From an uncultured Clostridia bacterium (GTDB lineage: Bacteria; Bacillota; Clostridia; Lachnospirales; Anaerotignaceae), in NCBI GenBank assembly GCA_944379995.1, contig CALWGF010000002.1, forward strand, positions 163,056 through 227,055: a stretch of 64,000 bases of DNA. The letters are read 5' to 3'. This document shows positions 45,807 to 55,077 of the stretch, one piece after another. The notes under the pieces are model-generated. The model had not been told where the DNA came from and did no database searches. It worked only from the letters and a program-made list of their open reading frames with translations. Within the stretch, counting starts at the first letter, position 1. Each line of letters opens with the position of its first letter. A program made the position numbers and the translations under genes.

Positions 45807-46115
45807 ATGGCAGTTATTGATATTATTAAAAAAATAGCATATGATACCTCAAAAAATATAATACCTGATGTTGTTGTGTTTGGTGAAGTTATATCTGTTT
45901 CTCCTATTGTTATAAAAATTGATAATGGAATTAATATTACAGAAGAATTTATTTATATTACTAATAATGTTATAAACCATAATGTTGTTGTTAATGTTGA
46001 AACTCATGGGGAATGTAGTGGAAATACTGAAAATAGTCTTAAAAATGGCGATAGTGTTATACTTATAAAATGTTTTGGTGGTCAAAAATTTGCACTTATA
46101 GGACGTTGTATATAG
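45807..46115 (+). CDS. Baseplate protein XkdR-like (DUF2577)
   Basis: 102 residues from ATG behind AGGAGG. The OB-like stretch GEVISVSPIVIKIDNGINIT and closing GDSVILIKCFGGQKFALIGR are as in XkdR. Forms part of the baseplate hub. Confidence 0.85.
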   Translation: MAVIDIIKKIAYDTSKNIIPDVVVFGEVISVSPIVIKIDNGINITEEFIYITNNVINHNVVVNVETHGECSGNTENSLKNGDSVILIKCFGGQKFALIGRCI

Positions 46116-46125
46116 GGGGTGTTAT

Positions 46126-46530
46126 ATGATACCTGAAAGTAGTGGTGTTAATTTTAATGAAATATATTCAAAAGCAGATTTGGTTTCAAAAACTTATGCT
46201 ATTGATTTTGATAAAAATAGAATTGTTGGAGAAAGAGATGGACTTTCTGCTTTAAAAGATACTGTTTTTAAAATTCTTAATACTGAAAGATATATATATG
46301 ATATTTATGATTGGAATTATGGTGTTGAATTTTCTGATATTATAGGTATGGACAGAAAATTAGCTGTAACTGAAATAGAACTTCGTATTAAAGATGCCCT
46401 TTCTGTTGATAAAAGAATTGAAAGTGTTTCTGATTTTATATTTGTTGAAAATAAAAACAGTATAGAAGTTACTTTTACAGTAAAAAGTGTGTTAGGAGAT
46501 TTTGATATAAGAAAAGAGGTGAGTATTTGA
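46126..46530 (+). CDS. Baseplate wedge protein XkdS-like (DUF2634)
   Basis: 134 residues. The pattern SKTYAIDFDKNRIVGERDGL and YDIYDWNYGVEF is typical of the gp25-like/XkdS family that connects baseplate to sheath. Overlaps the next gene's start. Confidence 0.9.
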   Translation: MIPESSGVNFNEIYSKADLVSKTYAIDFDKNRIVGERDGLSALKDTVFKILNTERYIYDIYDWNYGVEFSDIIGMDRKLAVTEIELRIKDALSVDKRIESVSDFIFVENKNSIEVTFTVKSVLGDFDIRKEVSI

Positions 46531-47600
46531 TGTATGAAACATATGAAGAACTTGTTGAAAAGAAACTTGGAATGATTGATGGGAATATAGATAAAAGACA
46601 AGGAAGTATAATATTTGATGCAATAGCCCCTAATGCAGCAGAAACAGCAAAAATGTATACAGACCTTTTAATGCTTGAAGAAAGAAGCTATGGTGATACT
46701 GCAACTGGTATTGATTTAACAAGAAGAGTTGCTGAAAGAGGTATTATTAGAAAAAGTGCAATAAAAGCTGTTTTAAAAGCTGAATTTTATGATAAAGATG
46801 CAAATTATTTTGATGTTTCAATAGGTGATAGATTTGCATATGAGGATATTTACTATACTGTAATTTCAAGAGTTTCAAAAGGTATATTTCTTATTGAGTG
46901 TGAAAAAAGCGGTAAAATAGGAAATTATTATTCTGGTGAGATTATGCCTGTTGGATTTATAGAAGGACTTACACAAGCTGTTATAACAGAAATATATTCT
47001 GATGGTGAAGATGAAGAAGATGATGAAACATTAAGAAAAAGATATATGGAAAGTTTTAATAGTGAGGCTTTTGGTGGTAATATATCTGATTATAAAAAAA
47101 AGGTTAAATCTATAAATGTTGTTGGTGGTGTAAAAGTATATCCTATTTATTATGGTGGTGGTACAGTAAGAATAGTTTTTACTGACCGTGATAATAATGT
47201 GCCTAAATCTTCTGAAATTGAAACAGTACAAAAAGAAGTTGACCCAGATAAAAATGGTATGGGTAATGGTATAGCTCCTATTGGTCATATTGTTACTGTT
47301 GAAGGTGCTAGGGGAGAAAATATAAATATATCAATGAAAATATCATATCAAGAAGGTTTTTCATTTGAGGATATACAAGAGGAATTAAAATCATCTATTG
47401 AGGAATATTTTTTAAGTTTAAGAAGTACTTGGGACACAAATGATGATTTGGTTGTAAGAATAAGTTATATTGAGTCAAGAGCACTTCAAATTTCAGGAAT
47501 TTTAGATATAACAGATACAGCTATTAATGGTATGAAACAAAATATTGTTGTTTCTGATGATGCTGTTCCTGTTCTTGGTGAAATTTCGGAGGTGGTTTAA
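46530..47600 (+). CDS. Baseplate J protein (XkdT-like)
   Basis: 356 residues. N-terminal DGNIDKRQGSIIFDAIAPNA and central YMESFNSEAFGGNISDYKK with GGGTVRIVF mark the baseplate J/gp47 family, the wedge arm of contractile tails. ATG 46530 overlaps the XkdS stop, behind GAGGTGAG. Confidence 0.93.
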   Translation: MYETYEELVEKKLGMIDGNIDKRQGSIIFDAIAPNAAETAKMYTDLLMLEERSYGDTATGIDLTRRVAERGIIRKSAIKAVLKAEFYDKDANYFDVSIGDRFAYEDIYYTVISRVSKGIFLIECEKSGKIGNYYSGEIMPVGFIEGLTQAVITEIYSDGEDEEDDETLRKRYMESFNSEAFGGNISDYKKKVKSINVVGGVKVYPIYYGGGTVRIVFTDRDNNVPKSSEIETVQKEVDPDKNGMGNGIAPIGHIVTVEGARGENINISMKISYQEGFSFEDIQEELKSSIEEYFLSLRSTWDTNDDLVVRISYIESRALQISGILDITDTAINGMKQNIVVSDDAVPVLGEISEVV

Positions 47601-48137
47601 TTGATTATAGAACATTTACCATATTTTATGCAAGAAATAGAGGAGTTTAAAAAACTATTTTATATAGAAGAAAATATTTTTTCTGATGTTAAAAAAGCCT
47701 ATGAAAAATATGAAAATAATCTTTGGATTGAAACTGCTGATGAATATGGTATTGCAAGACGTGAAAAGCTTTTAGGAATTGTTAAACCACAAGGGGACAT
47801 AGAAGAAAGAAGAAAAGTTGTACTTTCTGAATGGTCAACAGTATTACCTTTTAATTATAAATCTCTTAATGATTGGCTTTTAAGATACCTTGGAGAACAT
47901 AATTATACTATTAATATTGATTTTGAAAATTATATTGTAAATATATTATTAAGCCTTTCTGTAAAAGAGTATAAATCATATTTACAAAAAACTCTTAGAG
48001 AAAAAATACCTGCAAATATGATTATTGAAATTGATATTGATTATAATAGATATAGAGATTTTAAAAAATTTACATATGGTCAGCTTAAAGAAATGAATAT
48101 AACACTTGGTGAAATGAAAAGTAGCGTTTTGGCATAA
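47601..48137 (+). CDS. Baseplate protein XkdU-like (DUF2313), last gene of the operon
   Basis: 178 residues from TTG 47601 behind GAGGTGG. ETADEYGIARREKLLGI and the C-terminal FTYGQLKEMNITLGEMKSS fit XkdU. In PBSX fibre, holin and lysin genes follow; here a terminator follows at once and then purE on the other strand. Confidence 0.9.
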   Translation: MIIEHLPYFMQEIEEFKKLFYIEENIFSDVKKAYEKYENNLWIETADEYGIARREKLLGIVKPQGDIEERRKVVLSEWSTVLPFNYKSLNDWLLRYLGEHNYTINIDFENYIVNILLSLSVKEYKSYLQKTLREKIPANMIIEIDIDYNRYRDFKKFTYGQLKEMNITLGEMKSSVLA

Positions 48138-48167
48138 AAAAAGAGGTTTTTTAAAACCTCTTTTTTA
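48136..48167. terminator. Bidirectional terminator closing the particle operon
   Basis: AAAAAAAGAGGTTTT pairs with AAAACCTCTTTTTT. It also serves the convergent purE gene. Confidence 0.9.
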
Positions 48168-48680
48168 CATTTCTTCAAGATATTTTGAAAATCCTATATC
48201 TTCAAGTTTTTCAGCCTTTTTTTCTACCATTTTTTCAAGGTCATTTTTATATTTAGAAATATTTTCATGAATTTTTTCATCAAATGAACCTATCATTTGT
48301 GCAGCTAATATTCCTGCATTTTGTGCACCATTTATAGCTACTGTTGCAACAGGAATTCCTGGTGGCATTTGTACTATTGAATAAAGTGAGTCTACACCGC
48401 TTAATGCTTTTGTTTTAACAGGTACACCTATAACAGGAACTGTTGTAAGTGCTGCTGTCATTCCCGGAAGATGTGCTGCTCCGCCAGCACCTGCAATTAT
48501 TACTTTTATTCCTCTTTCATGTGCTTTTTTTGCATATTCATACATTCTGTCTGGTGTTCTATGAGCTGAAATTACTGTAAGTTCATATGAAACATCAAGT
48601 TTATCAAGAATTTTTGCAGCTTCGCTCATAACAGGAAGGTCAGAGTCGCTACCCATTATTATACCTACTTGTGGAGCCAT
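48165..48680 (-). CDS. purE: N5-carboxyaminoimidazole ribonucleotide mutase
   Basis: Purine synthesis: converts N5-CAIR to CAIR. 171 residues. GSDSDLPVM at the N-terminus, SAHRTPDRM and [11 protein letters not shown] form the active site. Start ATG behind AGAGGTGA. It stands alone here, without purK or the rest of the purine operon. Confidence 0.95.
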   Translation of the reverse strand: MAPQVGIIMGSDSDLPVMSEAAKILDKLDVSYELTVISAHRTPDRMYEYAKKAHERGIKVIIAGAGGAAHLPGMTAALTTVPVIGVPVKTKALSGVDSLYSIVQMPPGIPVATVAINGAQNAGILAAQMIGSFDEKIHENISKYKNDLEKMVEKKAEKLEDIGFSKYLEEM

Positions 48681-48836
48681 TATATCACCTCTTAAAAATA
48701 TAAATTTTTATTAAATTGTATCATATATATTTGGTATTTTAAAGTTTTTGTTGATAAAACAAATGTTTTATGTTAAAGTAGTTATATTGGAGTTTAATGC
48801 TTGAATGCATTTTTAAATTTTTTAGGAGGTGCAAAG

Positions 48837-49079
48837 ATGAGTACAGTTGGAATTGTTTTATCTGTTATATTAGGTATATTAAGCCTTTTTTTAACAATAA
48901 TTATAACATTACAGTCAGACCGTTCTGCTGGTCTTGGTGCTGTAAGTAATTCTGCTAACAATGGTTCATACTGGAGTAAAAATAAAGCAAGCTCTATGGA
49001 AGGAGCTCTTGAAAGATATACAAAAATCGGAGGAGCTTTATTTTTAATAATAGCTTTACTTATTAATTTCTTTGCGTAA
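48837..49079 (+). CDS. secG: Preprotein translocase subunit SecG
   Basis: 80 residues, two hydrophobic segments joined by a polar loop (LQSDRSAGLGAVSNSANNGS), the usual SecG layout. ATG 48837 fits AGGAGGTG; the in-frame ATG at 48801 has no ribosome site. Position upstream of rnr, smpB and ssrA is the conserved Firmicute order. Confidence 0.93.
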   Translation: MSTVGIVLSVILGILSLFLTIIITLQSDRSAGLGAVSNSANNGSYWSKNKASSMEGALERYTKIGGALFLIIALLINFFA

Positions 49080-49085
49080 TATTTT

Positions 49086-49120
49086 GCCCTGACTTTTTTT
49101 AAAGTCAGGGTATTTTTTTT
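49086..49120 (+). terminator. Terminator of secG
   Basis: CCCTGACTTT pairs with AAAGTCAGGG, followed by TATTTTTTTT. Confidence 0.9.
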
Positions 49121-49221
49121 ACCTTTTATATTAAACTTTTATTTTATGGTTATTAAATATTTTTTGTTGTATAATATAAATATATTATGACAGTTAATTT
49201 TAGCGAAAGAGGTGAAATATT

Positions 49222-51387
49222 ATGGAAGAAAATATTAATTTATTTGAAGAAAGAAAAGAAAAAATAGCTGATTATATTTCAAGTAATGAATATTTACCTA
49301 TGAAACGTAATGAAATTGCAATTATGCTTAGTGTACCTTCTGATGAAAGAATGTTTTTTGAAGATATTATTAATGAACTTATAGAAGAAGGTAGGGCTAT
49401 TGAAACAAAAAAAGGAAAAATAATGAGTCCTAAATCTCTTAACTATTTTACAGGAACATTTACAAGTCATGCAAGAGGCTTTGGTTTTGTTACTGTTGAA
49501 GGTGAACCAAATGACATATTTATATCTGCTGATAGTGTAAATGGTGCTATGCATAAAGATACTGTTATGTGTAGAATTACAAAACGTGCAGACCATGGAA
49601 AACGTGTAGAAGGAGAAGTTATAAAAATAATAAAAAGAGGAATGACACAAATTGTAGGTGTTTTTGAAAAAGGAAAAGGCTTTGGTTTTGTTATTCCAGA
49701 TGATAAAAAGTTTGCTAATGATATATTTATATCAAAAGATAATACAAAAGGTGCTGTTACAGGACATAAAGTTGTTGTGGAAATTACAAAATTTCCAGAA
49801 GGTAGAAGAAATCCAGAAGGAAAAGTTGTTGAAATACTTGGGCATATAAATGACCCTGGTGTTGATATTCTTTCTATAATAAGACAGTATGATTTACCTG
49901 TGGATTTTCCTAAGGAAGTATATGACTATATAGAAAATATTGAAAGCGAAATTTCATCTGATGAAATTGAAGGCAGAGAAGACTTAAGAAATATAAAAAC
50001 AGTTACAATTGATGGTGAAGATGCAAAAGACCTTGACGATGCTGTTTCGATAGAAGTTCTTGAAAATGGTAATTATAGACTTGGTGTTCATATTGCCGAT
50101 GTTTCTCATTATGTGAAAGAAAATAGTCCTCTTGATAAAGAAGCTTATAAAAGAGGTACAAGTGTTTATTTAGTTGATAGAGTTATTCCTATGATACCTC
50201 ATAAACTTTCAAATGGTATATGCTCACTTAATCCTGATGAAGACAGACTTACATTAAGCTGTATTATGGAAATAGACAGAAAAGGTAATGTTGTAGACCA
50301 TAGAATAGTTGAGTCTGTAATTCATTCTGATAGAAGAATGACATATACTGTTGTAAATAAAATAATAGAAGAAAAAGACGAAGAATTAAGAAAAGAATAT
50401 TCTGACTTTGTTGAATTCTTTGATGATATGGAAAATTTAAGACAGATACTTTTTGCTAAACGTAAAAAAAGAGGTTCTGTAAACTTTGATTTCCCAGAGG
50501 CAAAAATAATTCTTGATGAAGAAGGAAATCCTATTGACATAAAACCTTATGAAAGAAATAGTGCTACAAATCTTATTGAGGAATTTATGCTTGTATGTAA
50601 TGAAACTGTTGCTGAAGATTATTTCTGGCAGCAAGTACCTTTTATTTTCAGAAATCATGAAACTCCTGATGATGAAAAAATACAGAAACTTGAAGAATTT
50701 TTAAGAAACTTTGGTTATAGAATAAAGGGAAGTGGAAAAGATGAACTTCACCCTAAATCTATACAAAAAATAATATCTGATGTTGAAGGCAAACCGGAAG
50801 AACACATAATAAGCAGAGTTGTTCTTCGTAGTATGAAACAAGCAAGATATATGGCAGAAAATATAGGTCATTTTGGTCTTGCTGCAAAATATTACTGTCA
50901 CTTTACATCACCTATAAGACGTTATCCTGACCTTGAAATACACAGAATAATAAAAGAAAATTTAAAAGGTGGACTTACACCAAAAAGAGAAAGAAGTCTT
51001 AATAAAAAAATGCCTGATATTGCAAAACAATGTTCCGTTAGAGAAAGAGTTGCAGAAGAAGCAGAAAGAGAAACTGATAAACTTAAAATGGTACAGTTTA
51101 TGGAAGATAAAATAGGCTGTGTATATGAAGGTGTTATATCTGGTGTCACAAGTTGGGGAATATATGTTGAACTTCCTAATACAGTTGAAGGTATGGTTTC
51201 TGTAAATTATATTGATGATGATTTTTATATTTTTGATGACAGAAATATGCGACTTGTTGGAGAGAGAACTCAAAAAACATATGCTCTTGGACAAAAAGTA
51301 TTTGTACAGGTGTTTAAAGTAGATAGAGAACTTAGAAATATTGATTTTGTATTTGCTGATGAGCCTGATGTTATAGATGTAATGTAA
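49222..51387 (+). CDS. rnr: Ribonuclease R
   Basis: 3'-5' exoribonuclease that degrades structured RNA and works with tmRNA in trans-translation. 721 residues: N-terminal winged helix (1-75), two cold-shock OB domains (80-225), the RNB domain with the catalytic acidic run DAKDLDDAVSIE, and a C-terminal S1 domain (YEGVISGVTSWGIYVELPN). It stops soon after S1, without the long Lys-rich tail of some homologues. ATG behind AGAGGTG. Confidence 0.96.
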   Translation: MEENINLFEERKEKIADYISSNEYLPMKRNEIAIMLSVPSDERMFFEDIINELIEEGRAIETKKGKIMSPKSLNYFTGTFTSHARGFGFVTVEGEPNDIFISADSVNGAMHKDTVMCRITKRADHGKRVEGEVIKIIKRGMTQIVGVFEKGKGFGFVIPDDKKFANDIFISKDNTKGAVTGHKVVVEITKFPEGRRNPEGKVVEILGHINDPGVDILSIIRQYDLPVDFPKEVYDYIENIESEISSDEIEGREDLRNIKTVTIDGEDAKDLDDAVSIEVLENGNYRLGVHIADVSHYVKENSPLDKEAYKRGTSVYLVDRVIPMIPHKLSNGICSLNPDEDRLTLSCIMEIDRKGNVVDHRIVESVIHSDRRMTYTVVNKIIEEKDEELRKEYSDFVEFFDDMENLRQILFAKRKKRGSVNFDFPEAKIILDEEGNPIDIKPYERNSATNLIEEFMLVCNETVAEDYFWQQVPFIFRNHETPDDEKIQKLEEFLRNFGYRIKGSGKDELHPKSIQKIISDVEGKPEEHIISRVVLRSMKQARYMAENIGHFGLAAKYYCHFTSPIRRYPDLEIHRIIKENLKGGLTPKRERSLNKKMPDIAKQCSVRERVAEEAERETDKLKMVQFMEDKIGCVYEGVISGVTSWGIYVELPNTVEGMVSVNYIDDDFYIFDDRNMRLVGERTQKTYALGQKVFVQVFKVDRELRNIDFVFADEPDVIDVM

Positions 51388-51404
51388 TTTTGGAGGTATA
51401 ATTT

Positions 51405-52319
51405 ATGGAAATTAAAAAAATTGGGGTTATGGGTATGGGAGCAATAGGTGCTGTTTATGCCAAAGAACTTTTAAGAACATATAAAGATGATTTTTATGCT
51501 GTTGCAGAAGGTGCAAGAGGTGAAAAACTTAAAAATAATGGTATAAAAGTAAATGGTGATGTTATATTCCCTAATGTTTTATCAACTAAAAACCCTGAAA
51601 CAAGACTTGACTTTATTATTATAGCACTTAAAAATTATCAGCTTGAAGAAAGTTTTGATGAAATAAGAAATGTTATACATGATAATACAATTATACTTCC
51701 ATTATTAAATGGTGTTACTGCAACAGAAAGATTAAAAGAAGCATTTCCTAATAATGAAGTTTTAAGAGGTCTTGTATATATTACAGCAGAAAGAAATAAT
51801 GAAGGTATTTACAGTTCAAATAAAGGGCTTATAAAATTTGGTGATAAAGATAATACTATATTATCAGAAAGTGTTAAGGCTGTTAAATCTGTATTTGATA
51901 AATCTGAAATACCTTATGAAATACCAGAAGATATGATAAGTGCTCAATGGAGAAAATGGATTATAAATATAGGTTCAAATCAAGTTTCTGGTATTGTTGG
52001 GAATGGTTATGGAAAATTCCTTGAAATAGATGAACTTCATGAAATACTTGTTAAAGCTATGATGGAAGTTGTTGAAGTTGCAAAGGCTGTTGGTGTGTAT
52101 TTACCAGAGTCCGATGTTTATGATTATGATGAAAGACTTAAAAAATCAGAACCAGAATTAAAAACTTCAACATTACAAGATATAGAAAATAAAAGAAAAA
52201 CAGAAATTGAATATTTTGCAGGTGACCTTATAAAAATTGCTAAAAAAGCAGGTGTAAGTGTTCCTGTAAATGAAACTTTATATTGTCTTATAAAATCTAT
52301 TGAGAAAATGTATCTTTAA
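51405..52319 (+). CDS. panE: 2-dehydropantoate 2-reductase
   Basis: NADPH-dependent ketopantoate reduction in pantothenate synthesis. 304 residues: GMGAIGAVYAKELLR dinucleotide-binding start, ALKNYQLEE, and RKWIINIGSNQVSGI with conserved Asn and Lys region. Follows rnr by 17 bases and appears to be an insertion into the usual rnr-smpB neighbourhood. Paralogues with unknown substrates are common, so panE function is probable, not certain. Confidence 0.82.
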   Translation: MEIKKIGVMGMGAIGAVYAKELLRTYKDDFYAVAEGARGEKLKNNGIKVNGDVIFPNVLSTKNPETRLDFIIIALKNYQLEESFDEIRNVIHDNTIILPLLNGVTATERLKEAFPNNEVLRGLVYITAERNNEGIYSSNKGLIKFGDKDNTILSESVKAVKSVFDKSEIPYEIPEDMISAQWRKWIINIGSNQVSGIVGNGYGKFLEIDELHEILVKAMMEVVEVAKAVGVYLPESDVYDYDERLKKSEPELKTSTLQDIENKRKTEIEYFAGDLIKIAKKAGVSVPVNETLYCLIKSIEKMYL

Positions 52320-52325
52320 TATTTG

Positions 52326-52349
52326 TTTCGGGCGGAAATCCGCCCGAAA
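52326..52349 (+). terminator. GC-rich hairpin after panE
   Basis: TTTCGGGCGGA pairs with TCCGCCCGAAA over eleven base pairs with a 2-base loop. No good T-tract follows, so it may stabilise the mRNA 3' end or terminate only partly. Confidence 0.55.
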
Positions 52350-52377
52350 TATGTAATTATATTGTAATATTAAGCTG

Positions 52378-52405
52378 TTGATTTTTTTTAATATTATGCT
52401 ATAAT
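52378..52405 (+). promoter_or_regulatory. Promoter of smpB
   Basis: TTGATT, 16 bases, then a perfect TATAAT, 35 bases before the smpB start. Confidence 0.6.
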
Positions 52406-52440
52406 AAATAAACGTTAAGTATTTTAAGGAGGTGATATGC

Positions 52441-52914
52441 ATGGCAAAAGAAAAAGGAAGTAGACTTATTGCTCAAAATAAAAAAGCTTATCATGATTAT
52501 TTTATAGAAGATACTTATCAAGCAGGTATTTCCCTTGCTGGTACTGAAGTAAAATCTTTGAGAATGGGAAAATGCAGTCTTAAAGAAAGTTTTATTAAAA
52601 TTGAAAATAGAGAAGCTTTTATTTATAATATGCATATCAGCCCATATGAACAGGGTAATATATTTAATAAAGACCCACTTCGTACAAGAAAACTTTTACT
52701 TCATAAAAGTGAGATAAATAAAATACTTGGTGAAATTACTATTGCAGGATATACTGTTGTACCTTTAAAAGTATACTTTGATAGAAGTCTTGTAAAGGTT
52801 GATATTGGTATTGCAAAAGGTAAAAAACTTTATGACAAGCGTCAAACCATAGCTAAAAACGACCAACGTCGTGAAGCTGAAAAGGAATTTAAAATTCGTA
52901 ACCTTACAGTATAA
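52441..52914 (+). CDS. smpB: SsrA-binding protein SmpB
   Basis: Delivers tmRNA to stalled ribosomes. 157 residues. The motif [20 protein letters not shown] and the C-terminal tail ([20 protein letters not shown]), which inserts in the mRNA channel, are intact. ATG 52441 behind AAGGAGGTG. Twenty-eight bases upstream of ssrA. Confidence 0.96.
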   Translation: MAKEKGSRLIAQNKKAYHDYFIEDTYQAGISLAGTEVKSLRMGKCSLKESFIKIENREAFIYNMHISPYEQGNIFNKDPLRTRKLLLHKSEINKILGEITIAGYTVVPLKVYFDRSLVKVDIGIAKGKKLYDKRQTIAKNDQRREAEKEFKIRNLTV

Positions 52915-52942
52915 TTTTAAAAAAAATATTATACTGCATTTA

Positions 52943-53292
52943 GGGGATGCAATGGTTTCGACGGGGGTTTTGTAAACGAGAATAGCCATCCGCACTTGGT
53001 AACTGCGTCAAAATGCCTAAAATTTTTAAAAAGAAACGACAAAGATTATTCTTTAATGGCAGCCTAAGCTGCTGCCCGTTGGCCTTCGATTGCTCACAGT
53101 TGAAGTCACCAGCGTCGACCTTGTGAGGCACTTTTTCTCCTAAGCTTTGCGGAGAAAAAAGAAACATGAAGCTACTAAGGATAAAAGCCTGTTGTTCGGC
53201 GTTTATCCGAGGGAATGTTAAAAGAGCAACTGTGATGGGAGAAGTTTTTGTGGAGAGGCCTTCGGACAGGAGTTCGATTCTCCTCATCTCCA
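52943..53292 (+). ncRNA. ssrA: Transfer-messenger RNA
   Basis: Starts GGGGATGCAATGGTTTCGAC and ends GGAGTTCGATTCTCC plus CATCTCCA; the two ends pair as the tRNA-like acceptor stem, and CCA is not encoded. The internal tag frame ends at TAA 53065-53067 and reads (R)NDKDYSLMAA; the exact resume codon (AGA 53032 or AAC 53035) is uncertain. A promoter -10 (TATTAT, 52927) lies in the gap after smpB. The 3' end is the integration site of the adjacent prophage. Confidence 0.96.
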
Positions 53293-53295
53293 TTC

Positions 53296-53330
53296 AAAAA
53301 GCCTTGAATTTTCAAGGCTTTTTATTTTTT
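53296..53330. terminator. Terminator shared by ssrA and the integrase gene
   Basis: AAAAAGCCTTGAA pairs with TTCAAGGCTTTTT; the end of the integrase frame overlaps the right arm. Confidence 0.85.
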
Positions 53331-54404
53331 GTGTTGCATATTATGTTGCATAATTGTTTCAAAGAATGTATCTATTTGAGTGTCAACACTTTCTCTATAA
53401 TCTGAAAATGTATGTTGATATACAGATTTCATAACTGCGTCAGTCTTCCACCCACCACGTTCCATAGCGTATTTATCGGGTATACGTAATTGAGCCATTA
53501 CAGACGCATTTATATGTCTTAAATCGTGGAAAGTCATATGTGGTAAATTATTTTTTTCTAAAAGTCTTTTAAACCTCATATAAATAGCATGACCACTTAA
53601 TGTAACAAGCCTATCTTCATTTGGATTTGTTTTATCAATAAGGCTTTGTATATATTTTGGAATTTTTAATTTTCTTATTCTATAAAAAGCCTTTGCTTGT
53701 TCCTTCAATACAGGTTGATTATCTACATCAACAATAACTTCTTTCACAGATATATAACCGTCAGAAATGGATTTTGATTTAGTCAATCCACGTATTTCAG
53801 ACATTGAAAAGCTAAGCCACATAGCAAGTAGAACAGGAAGTTCAATATCTGTATTTTTTACCACATCAAATATAATATCGGGTGGCAACAATTCTTTTAT
53901 TTTATTTTCTTTTTTTGGCAATTTTACATCAATAATAATAGAAGGGTGGTATTTTTTTAATACCGTAGATATTAGACCAAAAGCATTATTTACAGTTTTT
54001 GCTGATAATGTTTTGTCAGAATTTTTATATTTTTTTGACGGACGATTAATTTCATTGTTTATACTATTTTGTAGCATTTCAGAAGTTATATTTTTTAATG
54101 GTATATTCATTAAATCAAGAAAATAATTTCTTTTAATTTTCTTATAGCTTGCAATAGATGTTTTTGAAAGTGCTGGAGTGGAAAGAGCTATATATGCATC
54201 AATGGCTTCACCTAAAGTCATATTTTTAGGCTTTTTTTGTTTATTTTTATTTAATGCAAATTCGGCTGCTAAAAATTCACTTTCTTTTTTAGTATCAGCT
54301 GTAAAACTTTCATAAATTCGCTTTTCTTTACCGTCAACTATTTCTTTATGACTATAAACAAGTGTACGCCATTGACCACTTGGTAATTTTTTTGCAGTAG
54401 CCAT
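53322..54404 (-). CDS. Tyrosine-type phage integrase
   Basis: 360 residues. N-terminal arm-binding domain, a core-binding SAM-like domain (MTLGEAIDAYIALSTPALSK), and the catalytic domain with Arg in MSEIRG, HDLRHINAS box II, and the nucleophilic Tyr in VYQHTF. Its position abutting ssrA identifies the tmRNA 3' end as the attachment site. ATG 54404 is chosen on GAGGTG; an in-frame GTG three codons earlier lies in the ribosome site. Confidence 0.93.
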   Translation of the reverse strand: MATAKKLPSGQWRTLVYSHKEIVDGKEKRIYESFTADTKKESEFLAAEFALNKNKQKKPKNMTLGEAIDAYIALSTPALSKTSIASYKKIKRNYFLDLMNIPLKNITSEMLQNSINNEINRPSKKYKNSDKTLSAKTVNNAFGLISTVLKKYHPSIIIDVKLPKKENKIKELLPPDIIFDVVKNTDIELPVLLAMWLSFSMSEIRGLTKSKSISDGYISVKEVIVDVDNQPVLKEQAKAFYRIRKLKIPKYIQSLIDKTNPNEDRLVTLSGHAIYMRFKRLLEKNNLPHMTFHDLRHINASVMAQLRIPDKYAMERGGWKTDAVMKSVYQHTFSDYRESVDTQIDTFFETIMQHNMQHKK

Positions 54405-54429
54405 AACAGTCACCTCATATTTATATTTA

Positions 54430-54461
54430 AAATCTCCCTACTTTAGTAGATAGGGAGATTT
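54430..54461 (-). terminator. Hairpin downstream of the 169-residue gene
   Basis: AAATCTCCCTA pairs with TAGGGAGATTT, a perfect eleven-base stem, followed on the minus strand by an A/T-rich run. Confidence 0.7.
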
Positions 54462-54502
54462 GCTTAATTAAATCCATTAATACTTTCTTTTCTATGCATT
54501 AA

Positions 54503-55012
54503 TTAAAGTTGAACTGGACCATTTCCAACTTCGAATATAGATGTACTATCTTTTGGAAGTTCAGTTAAGAATTGTTGCCAACCTATAGATGCACCAACTA
54601 TTTCAAAAACAAGTTGTTTTTCTGTATCTTCAAAATTATATGTAATAATTAAAAAGTTTTTTTCGGGTTCTTTTTTCTTTTTTGTTCCTACGCCACTCAT
54701 ACCACCAATAATAGCACCCAATGGACCAAGGAGTAAACCACCAACAACAGCACGTCCAACAACACTTTTATTTGCTTCTGTTATCTGTTGTTCTGTAAGT
54801 TTTCTAGCATCTTTGATTCTGTTAAGTGGCAATTCGGCTACTTTATTTTTATCTAATGCACTTTTTATAATTAACTTTTCTAATTTTTTATTAATTGTAA
54901 CATCTACAACTTCTTTTGGAATAGTAAATAAGTTTGGTATACCATCTATATAAGAAAATCGTACCTCCCTATTACCTTCTTTATCTTTGCTTGAAAATTT
55001 AAAAAATCCCAT
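54503..55012 (-). CDS. Prophage accessory protein with Gly-rich hydrophobic segment
   Basis: 169 residues. A basic N-terminal half is followed by a Gly-rich hydrophobic hairpin (GRAVVGGLLLGPLGAIIGG) and a beta-rich C-terminus (FLIITYNFEDTEKQLVFEI). The layout is common among small prophage and Firmicute proteins of unknown function. It lies between the integrase and lipoprotein genes, the usual place for genes expressed from the lysogen. Start ATG behind GGAGGT. Confidence 0.65.
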   Translation of the reverse strand: MGFFKFSSKDKEGNREVRFSYIDGIPNLFTIPKEVVDVTINKKLEKLIIKSALDKNKVAELPLNRIKDARKLTEQQITEANKSVVGRAVVGGLLLGPLGAIIGGMSGVGTKKKKEPEKNFLIITYNFEDTEKQLVFEIVGASIGWQQFLTELPKDSTSIFEVGNGPVQL

Positions 55013-55077
55013 AAAATAACCTCCAATAAAATAGATTTAAAGTTTACCCATAAGTTCAACATTTCTTGTTAATTTAC

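Larger units (their letters stand above)
34015..48137 (+). mobile_element. Compact PBSX-like contractile particle locus (prophage remnant or domesticated particle)
   Basis: About 14 kb. A minus-strand LexA-like repressor faces a plus-strand sigma-like gene, followed by one tightly packed run of packaging, head and contractile-tail genes ending at the XkdU homologue and a strong terminator. Absent from the locus: integrase, replication, holin, endolysin, tail fibre and a normal tape-measure gene. No flanking att repeats are obvious. It lies between the enzyme I-like gene and purE. Confidence 0.85.
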
